In this document: positions 1 to 9,185 of the stretch, in pieces
How positions within the stretch are numbered: the stretch's first letter is position 1
How the letters are laid out: every line of letters begins with the position of its first letter
Assembly: GCA_016714785.1 (NCBI GenBank)
Contig: JADKCC010000017.1
Coordinates: forward strand, 1 to 64,000
Reading direction: 5' to 3'
DNA length: 64,000 nucleotides
From: Saprospiraceae bacterium
GTDB taxonomy: Bacteria; Bacteroidota; Bacteroidia; Chitinophagales; Saprospiraceae
Notes under the pieces: generated by a model
What the model saw: the letters and a program-made list of their open reading frames with translations, nothing else
What the model was told of the DNA's origin: nothing
Database searches by the model: none
Translations under genes and position numbers: made by a program

Positions 1-1481
1 TCAACTCTTGAATTTTGATAGTTGTACCCAACAGCTGTATTGGAAGAAACATCACCAAAATTTCTATTATAGGTTAGGTTTAAATCTGTATTATACTGAA
101 ATGAAACATTGTTGGCTGTAGATGCATATCCATTTGCATAGAACGCAGGATTGACACCTGCATAAGGATACAAAGGTACATATTGAGTACCCACTTGTGA
201 GAAACCATCTAAACCGGCAATAATATCCAATTGCAAACCTTCCAATGGGAATATGCTTAATTTAACATTACTTAGGGCCCTATTTACATTCTGATTGATA
301 TCAAATGTCTCTATGGCTGAAAGTGGATTTATTCTGGAAGGCTCTGCTGCTTTAAGATTACCATTGGCATCTCTCTGAGTGATATCCCAAATATTATTGG
401 TGATATTGACACTATTGATTGGGCTCCAAAACACATTTCCAGTTGGAAGTTCAGATGAAGCACTTCTTATAGCGTTTAAACCTACTGACAGTGATGCCCA
501 AGATGTCAGTATTTGATCCAAATTTAATCTTAAACCAAGACGTGAAAAATCAGTATTCTTTATGATTCCTTCATTCTTTAAATAAGAAACTCCGGCAAAA
601 TATTTAGTTTTTTCAGAACCACCAGAAATATTAATAAAGTGATCATTTCCTATTCCAGTTTGAAAAATTTGATCCTGATAATCATACCTAGTAACATCTA
701 CCAAGTTTGAAGGAAGATTTACAGTGGCACCATCTCGCACTACGGCTATAGTAGTAGTGCCAGGGTTAGCAGCTATTTGTGCAGCACTTACATTTGATAT
801 ATTTCCCAATCTGAGTTCTGGAAATCCAAATTGTTTACCATAAGTTGAGATATACACTTTTTTTCTTAACTGATTGATATTTAAACTTGTACCAACCGAA
901 ATTTTCGGTTTTCCAGAAGTACCTCTTTTTGTAGTGATCAGTACAACACCATTAGAAGCCCTAGAACCATAAATAGCCGCAGCCGCAGCACCATTGATTA
1001 CATTAATTGTTTCTATATCATTTGGATTTATATCTGCCAATCTCGGAGTACCAACTTGACCTTCCCCTGCACTATTTCCTGTTTGGGTGACTGCAACAGA
1101 ACTATTGCTAACAATCACGCCATCAATTACATACAGAGGATCCGAACCACCCGAGATAGAATTGACTCCTCTTAAACTAATGTTAATAGCGCCTGCTGGA
1201 TCTCCACCTGTTTGTGTTATTTTAGCGCCAGGTACTCTACCCTGCAAAGATGTCAGTGCATTTCCTGTACCAGATTTTTCAAGATCGGCAGCTTTAAGAG
1301 ACGTAATGGCATTACCTAATTGTCTTTTGGGAGCATTTAAAGAAGATCCTGTCACAATGACCTCATCTAATGCTAATGCATCTGGTTCAAGGATAACATT
1401 CAGCATAATATCATTATTTCCAACATTCAAAACTACGCTTTCAGATTTCGCACCAAAGCCGACATAAGAAAATACGATATT
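1..1481 (-). pseudogene. SusC/RagA-type TonB-dependent outer membrane receptor, C-terminal part, interrupted by IS and cut by window edge
   Basis: Read on the minus strand from 1481 towards 1, one uninterrupted frame encodes the end of the N-terminal CarboxypepD_reg-like domain (FSYVGFGAKSESVVLN), the linker DEVIVTG, a plug domain with the SusC signature DPLYVIDGV, and the first part of the beta-barrel. SusC proteins import glycans or peptides across the outer membrane using TonB energy, with a SusD lipoprotein as lid; a susD gene would be expected beyond position 1 but is outside the window. The N-terminal 76 or so residues lie at 2526-2756, separated by the IS. Joining the two sides at a single copy of the 8-bp target restores GTYNIV-FSYVGF without a frame change. 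As it stands the gene cannot make a full receptor. Confidence 0.9.
1474..1481. repeat. 8-bp target site duplication, left copy
   Basis: ACGATATT directly abuts the left inverted repeat of the IS and is repeated exactly at 2518-2525 next to the right inverted repeat. The perfect match indicates a recent insertion. Confidence 0.95.
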
Positions 1482-1548
1482 ACCCGTTGTGCGATTGAAA
1501 TGATGAAAATAAAATTAATTATATATAAAAATATGTTGTGCATAATTC

Positions 1549-1578
1549 ATTGCAATGCAATAAATTGTTGTATCTTTA
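1549..1578 (+). promoter_or_regulatory. possible transposase promoter inside the IS
   Basis: ATTG at 1549-1552 and TATCTTTA at 1571-1578 are 18 nt apart, close to the Bacteroidota pattern TTTG-N19-TAnnTTTG with one mismatch in each box. The boxes end 23 nt before the ATG at 1602. The match is imperfect, so this is tentative. Confidence 0.35.
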
Positions 1579-1601
1579 AGCTACCAAACAACAAAATACA
1601 C

Positions 1602-2504
1602 ATGCACAACATAAAGACAAATTTCGACAAATTTTATCAAATTATCACACAACAGCTCAAAGATTTTATAATCAGTGATGGAAATTTTAAATTCTATCCC
1701 AGAAAACCCAAAATGAATGACTGCGAAATTCTTGCTCTCGCATTGTGTTCTGAAGCCATGAGCATCGACTCTGAAAATTATTTCTGGGGTAAAGTCAAAT
1801 CTAATTCTTCTGATTTCCCTAATCTTATAGATCGTAGTAATTACAATAGACGGCGACGAAATCTTATTGCTTATTTTAACTCCTTGACAACTCTGGTATC
1901 TGATGAACTTAATAAAGATGAAGACATTTTCATAGTTGACTCGATGCCACTTCCTGTTTGTAATATTGCAAGAGCGGGTCGTAGTCAGGTACTTAGAGAA
2001 AACTATGATTCCAGTCCAGATAAAGGATATTCTGCCATAACTAAAACATACTTTTACGGGTATAAATTACATCTAATCACTTCAATAAAAGGGGTTTATA
2101 AATCTATTGACATTACAAAAGCGAGTGTTCATGACATTCACTACCTTAGTGATGTTAAACAATCAAGTCTGAATAATTGTACTCTATTAGGAGATAAAGG
2201 CTACCTTTCGAGTGATTGTCAAATAGATTTATTTCACACAGCCAAAATAAAACTCGAAACTCCAATGAGAAAAAACCAATCCGAATTCATCAAATACCCT
2301 TATGTATTTTCAAAAAGTAGAAAGCGTATTGAAACTCAATTTTCCCAGCTTACTGATCAATTCCTAATCAAAAGAAATTATGCAAAATCATTCTTGGGCT
2401 TATGCACTAGGATATGGGGTAAAATAACAGCCTTAACTATCCTACAACTGATGAATCACACAAATGACAAACAATTAAACCACATCAAATATGCGTTACT
2501 TTAA
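1602..2504 (+). CDS. IS982-family DDE transposase
   Basis: This 300-residue DDE (RNase H fold) transposase cuts and pastes its own element. The catalytic triad lies in IVDSMPLPVC (first D), LLGDKGY (second D) and RIETQFSQL (E), the arrangement seen in IS982-family enzymes. The N-terminal part contains the family-typical ILALALCSEA and NYNRRRRNL segments. The frame is open from 1500, but the ATG at 1602 (MHNIKTNFDKF) is preferred: it matches the usual family start, and a promoter-like sequence lies between 1549 and 1578. The TAA stop at 2502-2504 lies inside the right inverted repeat. No frameshift is seen. Confidence 0.92.
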   Translation: MHNIKTNFDKFYQIITQQLKDFIISDGNFKFYPRKPKMNDCEILALALCSEAMSIDSENYFWGKVKSNSSDFPNLIDRSNYNRRRRNLIAYFNSLTTLVSDELNKDEDIFIVDSMPLPVCNIARAGRSQVLRENYDSSPDKGYSAITKTYFYGYKLHLITSIKGVYKSIDITKASVHDIHYLSDVKQSSLNNCTLLGDKGYLSSDCQIDLFHTAKIKLETPMRKNQSEFIKYPYVFSKSRKRIETQFSQLTDQFLIKRNYAKSFLGLCTRIWGKITALTILQLMNHTNDKQLNHIKYALL

Positions 2505-2756
2505 TCGCACAACGGGTACGATATTGTATGTACCTGCTGGCAGTGAGCCTTTTAGTTCATACATCCCATCGATATCTGTGATGGTACCAAGTGCACCATT
2601 TTGCATGACAACATTTACCCCTATCAAATTTTCATCATTGTTAGCTTTAACTGCTCCTTTGATGAGAAATGTTGCTTGTGAATAACTAAAATTAGCAAAA
2701 AGTAGCAGTAAAAAAGCAAACATACTTTTTTTACATCTTTGTAAATAATGTGGCAT
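2496..2756 (-). pseudogene. SusC N-terminal fragment (signal peptide and start of CarboxypepD_reg-like domain)
   Basis: This is the 5' end of the receptor gene whose remainder lies at 1-1481. It starts with a signal peptide (FAFLLLLFANFSYSQ) followed by LIKGAVKANNDENLIGVNV, the start of the CarboxypepD_reg-like domain that precedes the plug in SusC proteins. The frame runs into the IS at 2517 and stops at 2496 after about eight foreign residues (PVVRLK and neighbours). The ATG at 2756 is used here; a second ATG eleven codons on (MFAFLLL) could also start the signal peptide. If translated, the product would be a short exported peptide without receptor function. Confidence 0.85.
2518..2525. repeat. 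8-bp target site duplication, right copy
   Basis: ACGATATT follows the right inverted repeat of the IS and matches 1474-1481 exactly. Confidence 0.95.
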
Positions 2757-2795
2757 AAAAATTAATTTTAATTAATAAATGATTTTGAAAGGGTG

Positions 2796-2803
2796 CTAAG
2801 GTA
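2796..2803 (-). promoter_or_regulatory. possible -7 box of the susC promoter
   Basis: On the minus strand TACCTTAG lies about 40 nt upstream of the susC start and differs by one base from the Bacteroidota -7 consensus TAnnTTTG. No good -33 box is visible upstream. Confidence 0.35.
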
Positions 2804-3428
2804 TGGATATTTAAATTGAATAATAAAATTTATAATCACTAAATTTCATATTATAATTTAATCACATATTGTCAGTAATTTTACAATTCCGCAATTATAA
2901 GGATTCTTATTTTGTCAAATAAGTATAAAGATTAAAATGACAAAATTTAATGTCCTAAATTTAAATAACTCCAAAGTAAATTTTTTAATCTTTAAATGTG
3001 TGCGCACACAGTATAATTACGGATACCTTTTTCAACTTTTAGCATTGAGACAATCATTTCCCTTCACACATAACATCATGGAGTGTGATAATATTTATAA
3101 TTGATCAATAATATAGTCTAAAGAAAAAGAAATTAAATTGACAAGAATGTGGGTTTTACTACAAATTCTTGTATCATTCAATACAAATTACCAAAAGTAA
3201 ATGTACTGTAAAAAAATGATTACTTTTGTGTTCCTAAATATAGTATTGGCAACAGTTAATATTGGTATATTTAAAAAATGTATATCTTTGGACTGCATTC
3301 AGAGAATTTTATTGGCATTTTGAAATTGTACTTTATTTTTTTGACATAAAATGGAATTTCAGTTCGTTAAATTATAGGTAAAAAAATGAGTAATCCATTT
3401 CATCTTCATTTAAAATCAATCAAAAGGT
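2804..3428. other. intergenic region between divergent susC and the 839-residue T9SS protein
   Basis: This very AT-rich stretch shows no convincing gene. It contains a perfect 14-bp palindrome TGTGTGCGCACACA at 2997-3010, an inverted pair TCACAC (3064-3069) / GTGTGA (3083-3088), and a 9-bp inverted pair CAAAAGTAA (3192-3200) / TTACTTTTG (3220-3228). These may be regulator sites serving the divergent genes, but nothing in the sequence identifies the regulator. Confidence 0.5.
3261..3290 (+). promoter_or_regulatory. Bacteroidota-type promoter for the 839-residue protein
   Basis: ATTG at 3261-3264 and TATCTTTG at 3283-3290 are 18 nt apart. The -7 box matches TAnnTTTG exactly and the -33 box has one mismatch to TTTG. 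Transcription would start near 3297, leaving a leader of about 130 nt before the ATG at 3429. Confidence 0.5.
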
Positions 3429-5948
3429 ATGGACATTTTTAAATCAATTCCTACAATCGTAATCATTATTTCGGTAATAAATATTTGTTATGGACAAAAA
3501 CAAATATTTGAATTAAATTCAACTCTACAAAATTCATATTCCAATTTAGAAGTATCGTCAGACGGTAAAAAATTATTGATAAATAAATATAGTAATGGCT
3601 CACATAAGTTGCAGCTTTGGCAATTATCTGGTGACCAATATGAACTTACAAATGAATATCTATTACCATTAAATGTTTCTTCCTTAAAAGCTTCAGACGA
3701 TTTTAAGAGAGTACTAATCTCGAATAATAATGCAAATATACTAATTATTCCTGCAACAGTTTATGTACTCGAAATACAAGATGACAAATTTAAAATCCTG
3801 GGTTCAGGAATAGAAGAATCTGACAGAAAAAGTGATTTTAATCAAGTTGAATTTTCAGGAGATGGCAATACATTGGCTTTATCTGATAATCAAAATGGGT
3901 ATGTCAATGTTTATAGATACCAAAACTCTAACTGGAAATTGATGGGTGACTCAATAAAATTTCCAAAATTATTTGACACTGAGTTGGCAATTTCAAAAGA
4001 TGGAAACAGATTGGCTATCAATACACAACTTGCTTCCAATTCTAGTTACAGCACAATGATCTACGACTACATCAATGGGGCATGGGTACACAATCATACT
4101 ATGCAAGATATAGGTTCTTGCATAAAAATGTCAGATGATGGAATTATAATCTATAGCTCGACTAAAAGTAACAAATTCTTAGTACATTCAGAAGTAGATG
4201 GAGCATTCAAACAAACAGACCCACCCATCACATTATCAAGTGTAAATGGGAGTTGCTATGCACTTGAAGTCAGTAAAAATGGTAATCACGCTATCATAGG
4301 TACATTTATCACAGGACAAAATACAGGTACAGTTGCCATCATAGATAAAATAGATGGTCAGTGGGTCGAAAGAAAAAATTTACTATTTAAGCTCAAAAGG
4401 CCATATTATTTCGGAAGAGATTTAGGTATTTCGAATGATGGGAGCAGGATTTTCGTAGCATCAACTGCAACTTTAGGCGGTATTATTGGAATTTCTGATT
4501 CTAGGTTTTCTGGAGGATTGTATCTACGTGCCTATGTAGATGTCAATAAAAACCAACAAATGGAATCAAACGAAACATATCTTAGTAACGTACATTTTAT
4601 TATTGATAAAGATTGGTTTTCATTTCCTGCAACAGATGGTTTTACAAAACTTTATTTAACGGAAGGTCAATACAAAATAAATGCAGCCCTTCCTGACAAG
4701 TTTAACAAAATCGATGAGATTGATATTAATATTTCTTCTGGAAAAGTTGATACTACATTTATTCCAATTTCTCCTGTTCCTTTTTATTATGAAAATCAAA
4801 CTTTAGCAAGCTTACCAATTTGTAATACAAAACAAAAATTAAAAATCCATGTATTGAATCTTGGTCTTACATCGATCTCAACCAAAGTAATCCTGCAATT
4901 TGACCCAAAATTGAAAAATCTGTCTTATAGTTTGCCTCATATCCAAATTGACTCAAATACGGTAGAATTGATAACAGACAACTTTGGTTATGGTGAAGCA
5001 AAAAATATTGAAGTTGATTATCAAATACCAAGTGAGGAAAGCCTTGGTGACACGATCAAATTTGTACTTACAATGATAACTAATGAACTATCAGGTTCGT
5101 ATTCTGATACCATTAAAAAACTTATCACTCAAGTGATTGTGTGTAGCTATGACCCTAATGACATATCCGTGATCCCTGTGGGATTTGGGCCGAAAGCTTA
5201 CACAAATAAAAATTCACCACTGATATACAGAATAAGATTCCAAAATACTGGCAATTTCCCTGTTACAACAGTGATGGTTAAAGATACTATTTCTCAATAT
5301 TTAGACATGAGTACCTTTAAAATTTTAGAAACCAGTCATCCATTGACAGAAACCCTATACCAAAACGGAGAGACAAAGTTTATCTTTGAAAATATCAATT
5401 TGCCCGATGCTGTAAAAAATGAACCCCTAAGTCACGGATATATAATTTATGAAATTCACCCAATGAAAGATTTACCAGAACAAACACCAATTTACAACAT
5501 TGCTTATATTTATTTTGACCTTAATAAACCAATTATTACGAATACTGTGAAAAATACAATGATTACAGATTCAGATTTTGACCAAGCTATCTTAGCTATT
5601 GATTGCGACGATAACGATCCGAAGATTTTTCCAGGTGCAACAGAGATTGCAAATAATAATATCGATGAGGATTGTGACGGACAAGACTTGGTCAGCTCAG
5701 CCAATGATTGGAAAAATCCATTAATCCATATTCAACCAAATCCTGCGAGTGATATTATATTTATAAATCTAGACGAACACATACCTTTTAGTTCTGCCCT
5801 TATTGACTTAAATGGGAGAAGATATAGTGGTCAATCTGATTCAAATCAAATGTGTGTCACTTTGGTACCAAATGGATTTTATATTCTAGAGATAACGATA
5901 AAGGAGTCGGGGCACAAAATATTCGAAAATGTTGTGATCAACCATTAA
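3429..5948 (+). CDS. secreted multidomain T9SS protein with MopE-like metal-binding motif
   Basis: The 839-residue protein begins with a signal peptide ending near CYGQ (residue 22). Residues about 25-350 form repeated beta-strand units with recurrent SDDG/SKDGN motifs, suggesting a beta-propeller. A region beginning YDPNDISVIPVG and ending YIYFDLNKPIITN (about 573-710) is the DUF11/DUF7619-like domain often found before T9SS tails. Next comes a MopE-type motif, AIDCDDNDPKIFPGATEI followed by NNIDEDCDG (about 718-750), an Asp/Cys-rich segment proposed to bind calcium or other metals. The last 80 residues resemble a type A T9SS sorting domain (IQPNPASDIIFINL, then GFYILEI). The protein is probably exported and anchored at the cell surface. 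The ligand is unknown. It appears to be a single-gene unit. Confidence 0.85.
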   Translation: MDIFKSIPTIVIIISVINICYGQKQIFELNSTLQNSYSNLEVSSDGKKLLINKYSNGSHKLQLWQLSGDQYELTNEYLLPLNVSSLKASDDFKRVLISNNNANILIIPATVYVLEIQDDKFKILGSGIEESDRKSDFNQVEFSGDGNTLALSDNQNGYVNVYRYQNSNWKLMGDSIKFPKLFDTELAISKDGNRLAINTQLASNSSYSTMIYDYINGAWVHNHTMQDIGSCIKMSDDGIIIYSSTKSNKFLVHSEVDGAFKQTDPPITLSSVNGSCYALEVSKNGNHAIIGTFITGQNTGTVAIIDKIDGQWVERKNLLFKLKRPYYFGRDLGISNDGSRIFVASTATLGGIIGISDSRFSGGLYLRAYVDVNKNQQMESNETYLSNVHFIIDKDWFSFPATDGFTKLYLTEGQYKINAALPDKFNKIDEIDINISSGKVDTTFIPISPVPFYYENQTLASLPICNTKQKLKIHVLNLGLTSISTKVILQFDPKLKNLSYSLPHIQIDSNTVELITDNFGYGEAKNIEVDYQIPSEESLGDTIKFVLTMITNELSGSYSDTIKKLITQVIVCSYDPNDISVIPVGFGPKAYTNKNSPLIYRIRFQNTGNFPVTTVMVKDTISQYLDMSTFKILETSHPLTETLYQNGETKFIFENINLPDAVKNEPLSHGYIIYEIHPMKDLPEQTPIYNIAYIYFDLNKPIITNTVKNTMITDSDFDQAILAIDCDDNDPKIFPGATEIANNNIDEDCDGQDLVSSANDWKNPLIHIQPNPASDIIFINLDEHIPFSSALIDLNGRRYSGQSDSNQMCVTLVPNGFYILEITIKESGHKIFENVVINH

Positions 5949-5975
5949 ATTCAAAATAGTGCTTTGCTGTACTGT

Positions 5976-6011
5976 TTGCTATTCTTACTAATATTGCTAT
6001 TCTTACTAATA
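5976..6011. repeat. perfect 18-bp tandem duplication
   Basis: TTGCTATTCTTACTAATA occurs twice in direct succession (5976-5993 and 5994-6011), 28 bp after the stop codon at 5948. It is probably a replication-slippage duplication; no function is evident. Confidence 0.9.
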
Positions 6012-6248
6012 ATTATAATAAATACTTTTATGCTGTAAATAAAGCAACGTAAACATTAGAAAACGGATTAAAGATATATCCTGACTTGCAATTTAGTTGA
6101 TTCTTTCTGAAATATCTTTAGTCCAAAATAACAAACTTTAATTCAGACAACTACTTAGATATCATTGGGAAAACCAACAAAAAAAAGCCAAAAACACATT
6201 AAAATATTGCCTTAACAGTATTTTAACAGCAAAAGTGAAACTTTTATA

Positions 6249-6278
6249 TTTGCATTTCCATTATTAGCACTATATTTG
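6249..6278 (+). promoter_or_regulatory. strong Bacteroidota-type promoter of the DUF1573 gene
   Basis: TTTG at 6249-6252 and TATATTTG at 6271-6278 are separated by 18 nt. Both boxes match the Bacteroidota consensus (TTTG, TAnnTTTG) exactly. The start codon is 29 nt beyond the -7 box. A second TATATTTG at 6245-6252 overlaps the -33 box. Confidence 0.7.
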
Positions 6279-6307
6279 TATTATCATTTAAAAAAATAAA
6301 AATCATC

Positions 6308-6829
6308 ATGAAACAAGTTTTATTCTCTTTACTAGTTTTGATAAGTATTTCACTTAACGCTCAGACTAATCCAATTCCTGTAAAAACTGAAGGCGATCTA
6401 CAAAAAGAAGCCATGATCGAAAAAGCAAAAATGCAAGCGGTTGCAGAAGTGGCAGTAGAAAGAACCAATGCTAAAATGACTTTTGAATCTTTGACTGTAG
6501 ATTACGGTACTATCGAAAATGGTGGCGAGCCTTTGAGAACGGTTAAATTTACTAATACAGGCACAGAACCTTTGGTAATAAAAAATGCAAGAGGCTCTTG
6601 CGGATGTACTGTACCAACTTGGGAGAAAAATCCTATCGCCCCAGGTCAAAGCAGTACTATAGAAATCAGATATGATACTAAAAGAACAGGTCCTATCAAC
6701 AAATCAGTAACTATCACTACTAATGAAGGTCCTGACAATCATGTATTGCAAGTAATCGGAACTGTATTGCCGGCTAAGGAAGAAAAAGCCGTACCAACAG
6801 CTGAACCAAGTATCATAAAAGGTAATTAA
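6308..6829 (+). CDS. DUF1573 domain protein, exported
   Basis: This 173-residue protein has a signal peptide ending near LNAQ (residue 19), a short helical stretch rich in Lys and Ala, and one DUF1573 domain at about 58-155. The domain shows the family pattern FESLTVDYGTIENG, then VKFTNTGTEPLVI, SCGCTVP and IEIRYDTKRTGPINKSVTI. DUF1573 is an Ig-like beta-sandwich common in Bacteroidota periplasmic and surface proteins; its biochemical role is not known. The gene stands alone between a strong promoter (6249-6278) and a strong terminator (6867-6904), so it is a monocistronic, probably well expressed unit. The family assignment is firm; the function is not. Confidence 0.9.
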   Translation: MKQVLFSLLVLISISLNAQTNPIPVKTEGDLQKEAMIEKAKMQAVAEVAVERTNAKMTFESLTVDYGTIENGGEPLRTVKFTNTGTEPLVIKNARGSCGCTVPTWEKNPIAPGQSSTIEIRYDTKRTGPINKSVTITTNEGPDNHVLQVIGTVLPAKEEKAVPTAEPSIIKGN

Positions 6830-6866
6830 TCTTTGTTAGTAAAACTCTAACGTTTACAAAATATTT

Positions 6867-6904
6867 AAAAGCCCCAATAGGTGTTAAAACTTGTTGGGGC
6901 TTTT
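6867..6904 (+). terminator. rho-independent terminator after the DUF1573 gene
   Basis: AAAAGCCCCAA (6867-6877) pairs perfectly with TTGGGGCTTTT (6894-6904) around a 16-nt loop. The T-rich 3' arm continues as TTTTATTATTTTA. It lies 38 nt after the stop codon. Confidence 0.9.
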
Positions 6905-6975
6905 ATTATTTTATATTTCTATTCAACAAAAGGCAGCTAATTGGGTTATTAATACTCAAACATTACTCACACTCC

Positions 6976-7776
6976 ATGCTTATTATTGTCTCGCCATCCA
7001 AAACTATGGAAATTTGCAAACATCCAATCGTGCATGAACTTACCAAACCAAGATTTCTGAAAGAAACACAATACATCGTTTCATTGGTTAGTAAAATGAC
7101 CATCGACGAATTAAAAACATTTATGGCGATCAGTGATAAAATTGCCACACAAAACTACGATCGTTTCCAGCTGTTTAACAAAAAAAATAATCAAACTCAA
7201 AAATCCCCTGCTGTACTGACTTTTACTGGTGAAGTATATACTGGATTACATGCTGCAAATTGGTCCAATACCCACTTTGATTTTGCCCAGCAACACTTAA
7301 GAATTTTATCCGGAATGTATGGAAGTTTGCTCCCAAAAGATGAAATATTGCCTTATAGGCTAGAAATGGGAAGTAGATTAAAAACAACAAAAGGCAGCAA
7401 CTTGTACCATTATTGGAAAGAAATTATAACTTCTTCACTGCAAACGGACTTAAAAAAATCTAGTTCTAATCTTTTAATCAATCTTGCTTCGGGCGAATAT
7501 GCTAAAGTCGTGGAATTTACCAAGCTCAAAACTAGGGTCATTACTTTTGACTTTTATGAATTGCGCAATGGTAAAAAAACCTTTGTATCTTTTAGTGCCA
7601 AAAGAGCAAGAGGTTTGATGGCAACCTATATCATTAAAAATCAAATCATGACCTTTGATCAATTAAAGGATTTTAATGAAGAAGGATATCTATATGATAT
7701 AGAAAGTTCAACACAAGACCATTTGGTATTTGTAAAAGATGTAATGTTTCCAGCCAGCGAAAAACCCAAAAAATAA
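6976..7776 (+). CDS. yaaA: peroxide stress protein YaaA (DUF328/UPF0246)
   Basis: The 266-residue product matches YaaA over its whole length: N-terminal MLIIVSPSKTM, then SPAVLTFTGEVYTGL, the conserved LRILSGMYGSLLPKDEILPYRLEMG, NLYHYWKEI, NLASGEYAK and FVSFSAKRARGLMATYI. In Escherichia coli, YaaA belongs to the OxyR regulon and lowers free iron and oxidative DNA damage under hydrogen peroxide; the structure suggests DNA or nucleotide binding. It is a soluble cytoplasmic protein of normal family length. The next gene (7828-9162) is convergent, with 51 nt between the stops. A partner gene is not evident. Confidence 0.93.
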   Translation: MLIIVSPSKTMEICKHPIVHELTKPRFLKETQYIVSLVSKMTIDELKTFMAISDKIATQNYDRFQLFNKKNNQTQKSPAVLTFTGEVYTGLHAANWSNTHFDFAQQHLRILSGMYGSLLPKDEILPYRLEMGSRLKTTKGSNLYHYWKEIITSSLQTDLKKSSSNLLINLASGEYAKVVEFTKLKTRVITFDFYELRNGKKTFVSFSAKRARGLMATYIIKNQIMTFDQLKDFNEEGYLYDIESSTQDHLVFVKDVMFPASEKPKK

Positions 7777-7827
7777 CCTCAGTTAAGGTCAAACTAAATT
7801 TTGGTTTATAGCAAACTTTCCAACCAA

Positions 7828-9162
7828 TTATTTCTTTCCTTTTTGCCCTCTTGTCTTAGGTTTACCATATTTGGCGTGCATTTTATCTTTGTATTTTACC
7901 TTTACATTGACCTTGCTATTTTTAGCAATTTTCTGTTGGAAGGCACTTTTTTCTTCCACAATTTTCGGCAACTTACCCAATACGTTTTTCATATTGATTT
8001 TTGGCAATTCCGCATCTGTGAGTATATCGGAAATGACAAGATCATCAGGTAACGGCAAAGACGGAATTTCAAAATTCATAAATTCCTGAATCTCACTCAA
8101 CCAATCTACATCCAGATCACCAACCAACGATAATGCTTCACCTTTTTTGTCAGCTCTGCCCGTTCGCCCTATACGATGGACGTAGTTTTGTGGTTCATCG
8201 GGAAGATCAAAATTGATAACATGAGATACATCTTCGATGTCCAAACAACGAGCTATAATATCAGTAGATATCAACATCCTGAAAGTACCATCTTGAAAAC
8301 GATTGACAGCATTAAATCTGAAATTCTGGTCTTTATTGGAATGGATGACACCTATTTTTTCAGGATATAAGGCTTTGATTCGTTCGTACAGCTCATCTGC
8401 CAACGCCTTAGTTGATACAAATAAGAGAATCTTGGTCATCTCAACACTTGATGCCAATAATTCTTCGAGTAGATTAACCTTTGTATTGAAATTGGGCACT
8501 CTATAAAGTGCTTGATTGATATTGGTCAACGGAGAGCCTGATGGAGCTGCTTCTATCTTTTCAGGCGCATTAAAATAATCTTCTATCAATGCTTCCACAT
8601 CTTCATTGATCGTTGCAGAAAATAGTAGATTTTGTCTTTTTTCAGGCAATAAGTCCATGATATGCTGCAACTGAGATCTAAAACCAAGAGCCAACATTTC
8701 ATCCACTTCATCTATGACAAATTTTTTGACAGTTTTGAGATTTAATGCCCCATGATAACCCAAATCCAATAATCTCCCTGGCGTTCCTACGATGATGTCC
8801 AACCCTTGTGAAATCTCATAAGCTTGCGATTTTAAATTGGTGCCGCCATATACACCACGCACCACCACGGTCATATATTTGCCAAGTCTTTCAGCAGCTT
8901 CTACCACTTGTACCACCAGCTCCCGAGTAGGCACTACAATCAAAATCTGAGGATGGCGAGCTTTGCTAAAAGTCCACATCTTCAATAAAGGTAGCAAATA
9001 GGCTATGGTTTTTCCTGTTCCTGTCTGTGCAATGCCTTGAACATCTCTTCCCGACATTACCACAGGAAATGCTTTATGTTGTATCGTTGTTGGAGTAATA
9101 AAACCTGCATCATCCAAGGCATTCCACAAAGGATTGCTTAGGTTTAAATCTTTAAAAGTCAT
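7828..9162 (-). CDS. DEAD-box-family ATP-dependent RNA helicase
   Basis: The 444-residue protein unwinds RNA duplexes using ATP. The motifs appear in order: Q motif (FKDLNL and TPTTIQ, residues about 3-28), Walker A AQTGTGKT (about 45-52), PTRELV (Ia), TPGRLLDL (Ib), IDEVDEML (II), SAT (III), then in the second RecA-like domain STDIIARCLDIEDVSHVINFDLP (V, in parts) and HRIGRTGR (VI). Motif II reads DEVD rather than DEAD, a conservative variant. A C-terminal tail of about 50 residues is strongly basic (KVNVKVKYKDK, KTRGQKGKK) and probably binds RNA. Such helicases act in ribosome assembly or mRNA turnover, often in the cold. The exact orthologue (RhlE or DeaD type) cannot be fixed by eye. Confidence 0.93.
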   Translation of the reverse strand: MTFKDLNLSNPLWNALDDAGFITPTTIQHKAFPVVMSGRDVQGIAQTGTGKTIAYLLPLLKMWTFSKARHPQILIVVPTRELVVQVVEAAERLGKYMTVVVRGVYGGTNLKSQAYEISQGLDIIVGTPGRLLDLGYHGALNLKTVKKFVIDEVDEMLALGFRSQLQHIMDLLPEKRQNLLFSATINEDVEALIEDYFNAPEKIEAAPSGSPLTNINQALYRVPNFNTKVNLLEELLASSVEMTKILLFVSTKALADELYERIKALYPEKIGVIHSNKDQNFRFNAVNRFQDGTFRMLISTDIIARCLDIEDVSHVINFDLPDEPQNYVHRIGRTGRADKKGEALSLVGDLDVDWLSEIQEFMNFEIPSLPLPDDLVISDILTDAELPKINMKNVLGKLPKIVEEKSAFQQKIAKNSKVNVKVKYKDKMHAKYGKPKTRGQKGKK

Positions 9163-9185
9163 ATAATATAATTGCGCATAAAGTG

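Larger units (their letters stand above)
1482..2517 (+). mobile_element. IS982-family insertion sequence, complete (1036 bp)
   Basis: The element is bounded by 18-bp terminal inverted repeats, ACCCGTTGTGCGATTGAA at 1482-1499 and its complement at 2500-2517, with 17 of 18 positions matching. It is flanked by a perfect 8-bp direct repeat (ACGATATT). It holds one transposase gene with the three acidic residues in family-typical contexts, and its length is normal for IS982-family elements, about 1 kb. Intact ends, intact transposase and perfect target duplication all suggest it is active or was recently so. It lies in the beta-rich N-terminal domain of a susC gene. Confidence 0.95.

Noticed and set aside
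1087..1467. Plus-strand open frame of 126 codons in susC
   Set aside because: It is antisense to clear SusC plug-domain sequence and has no recognisable protein features.
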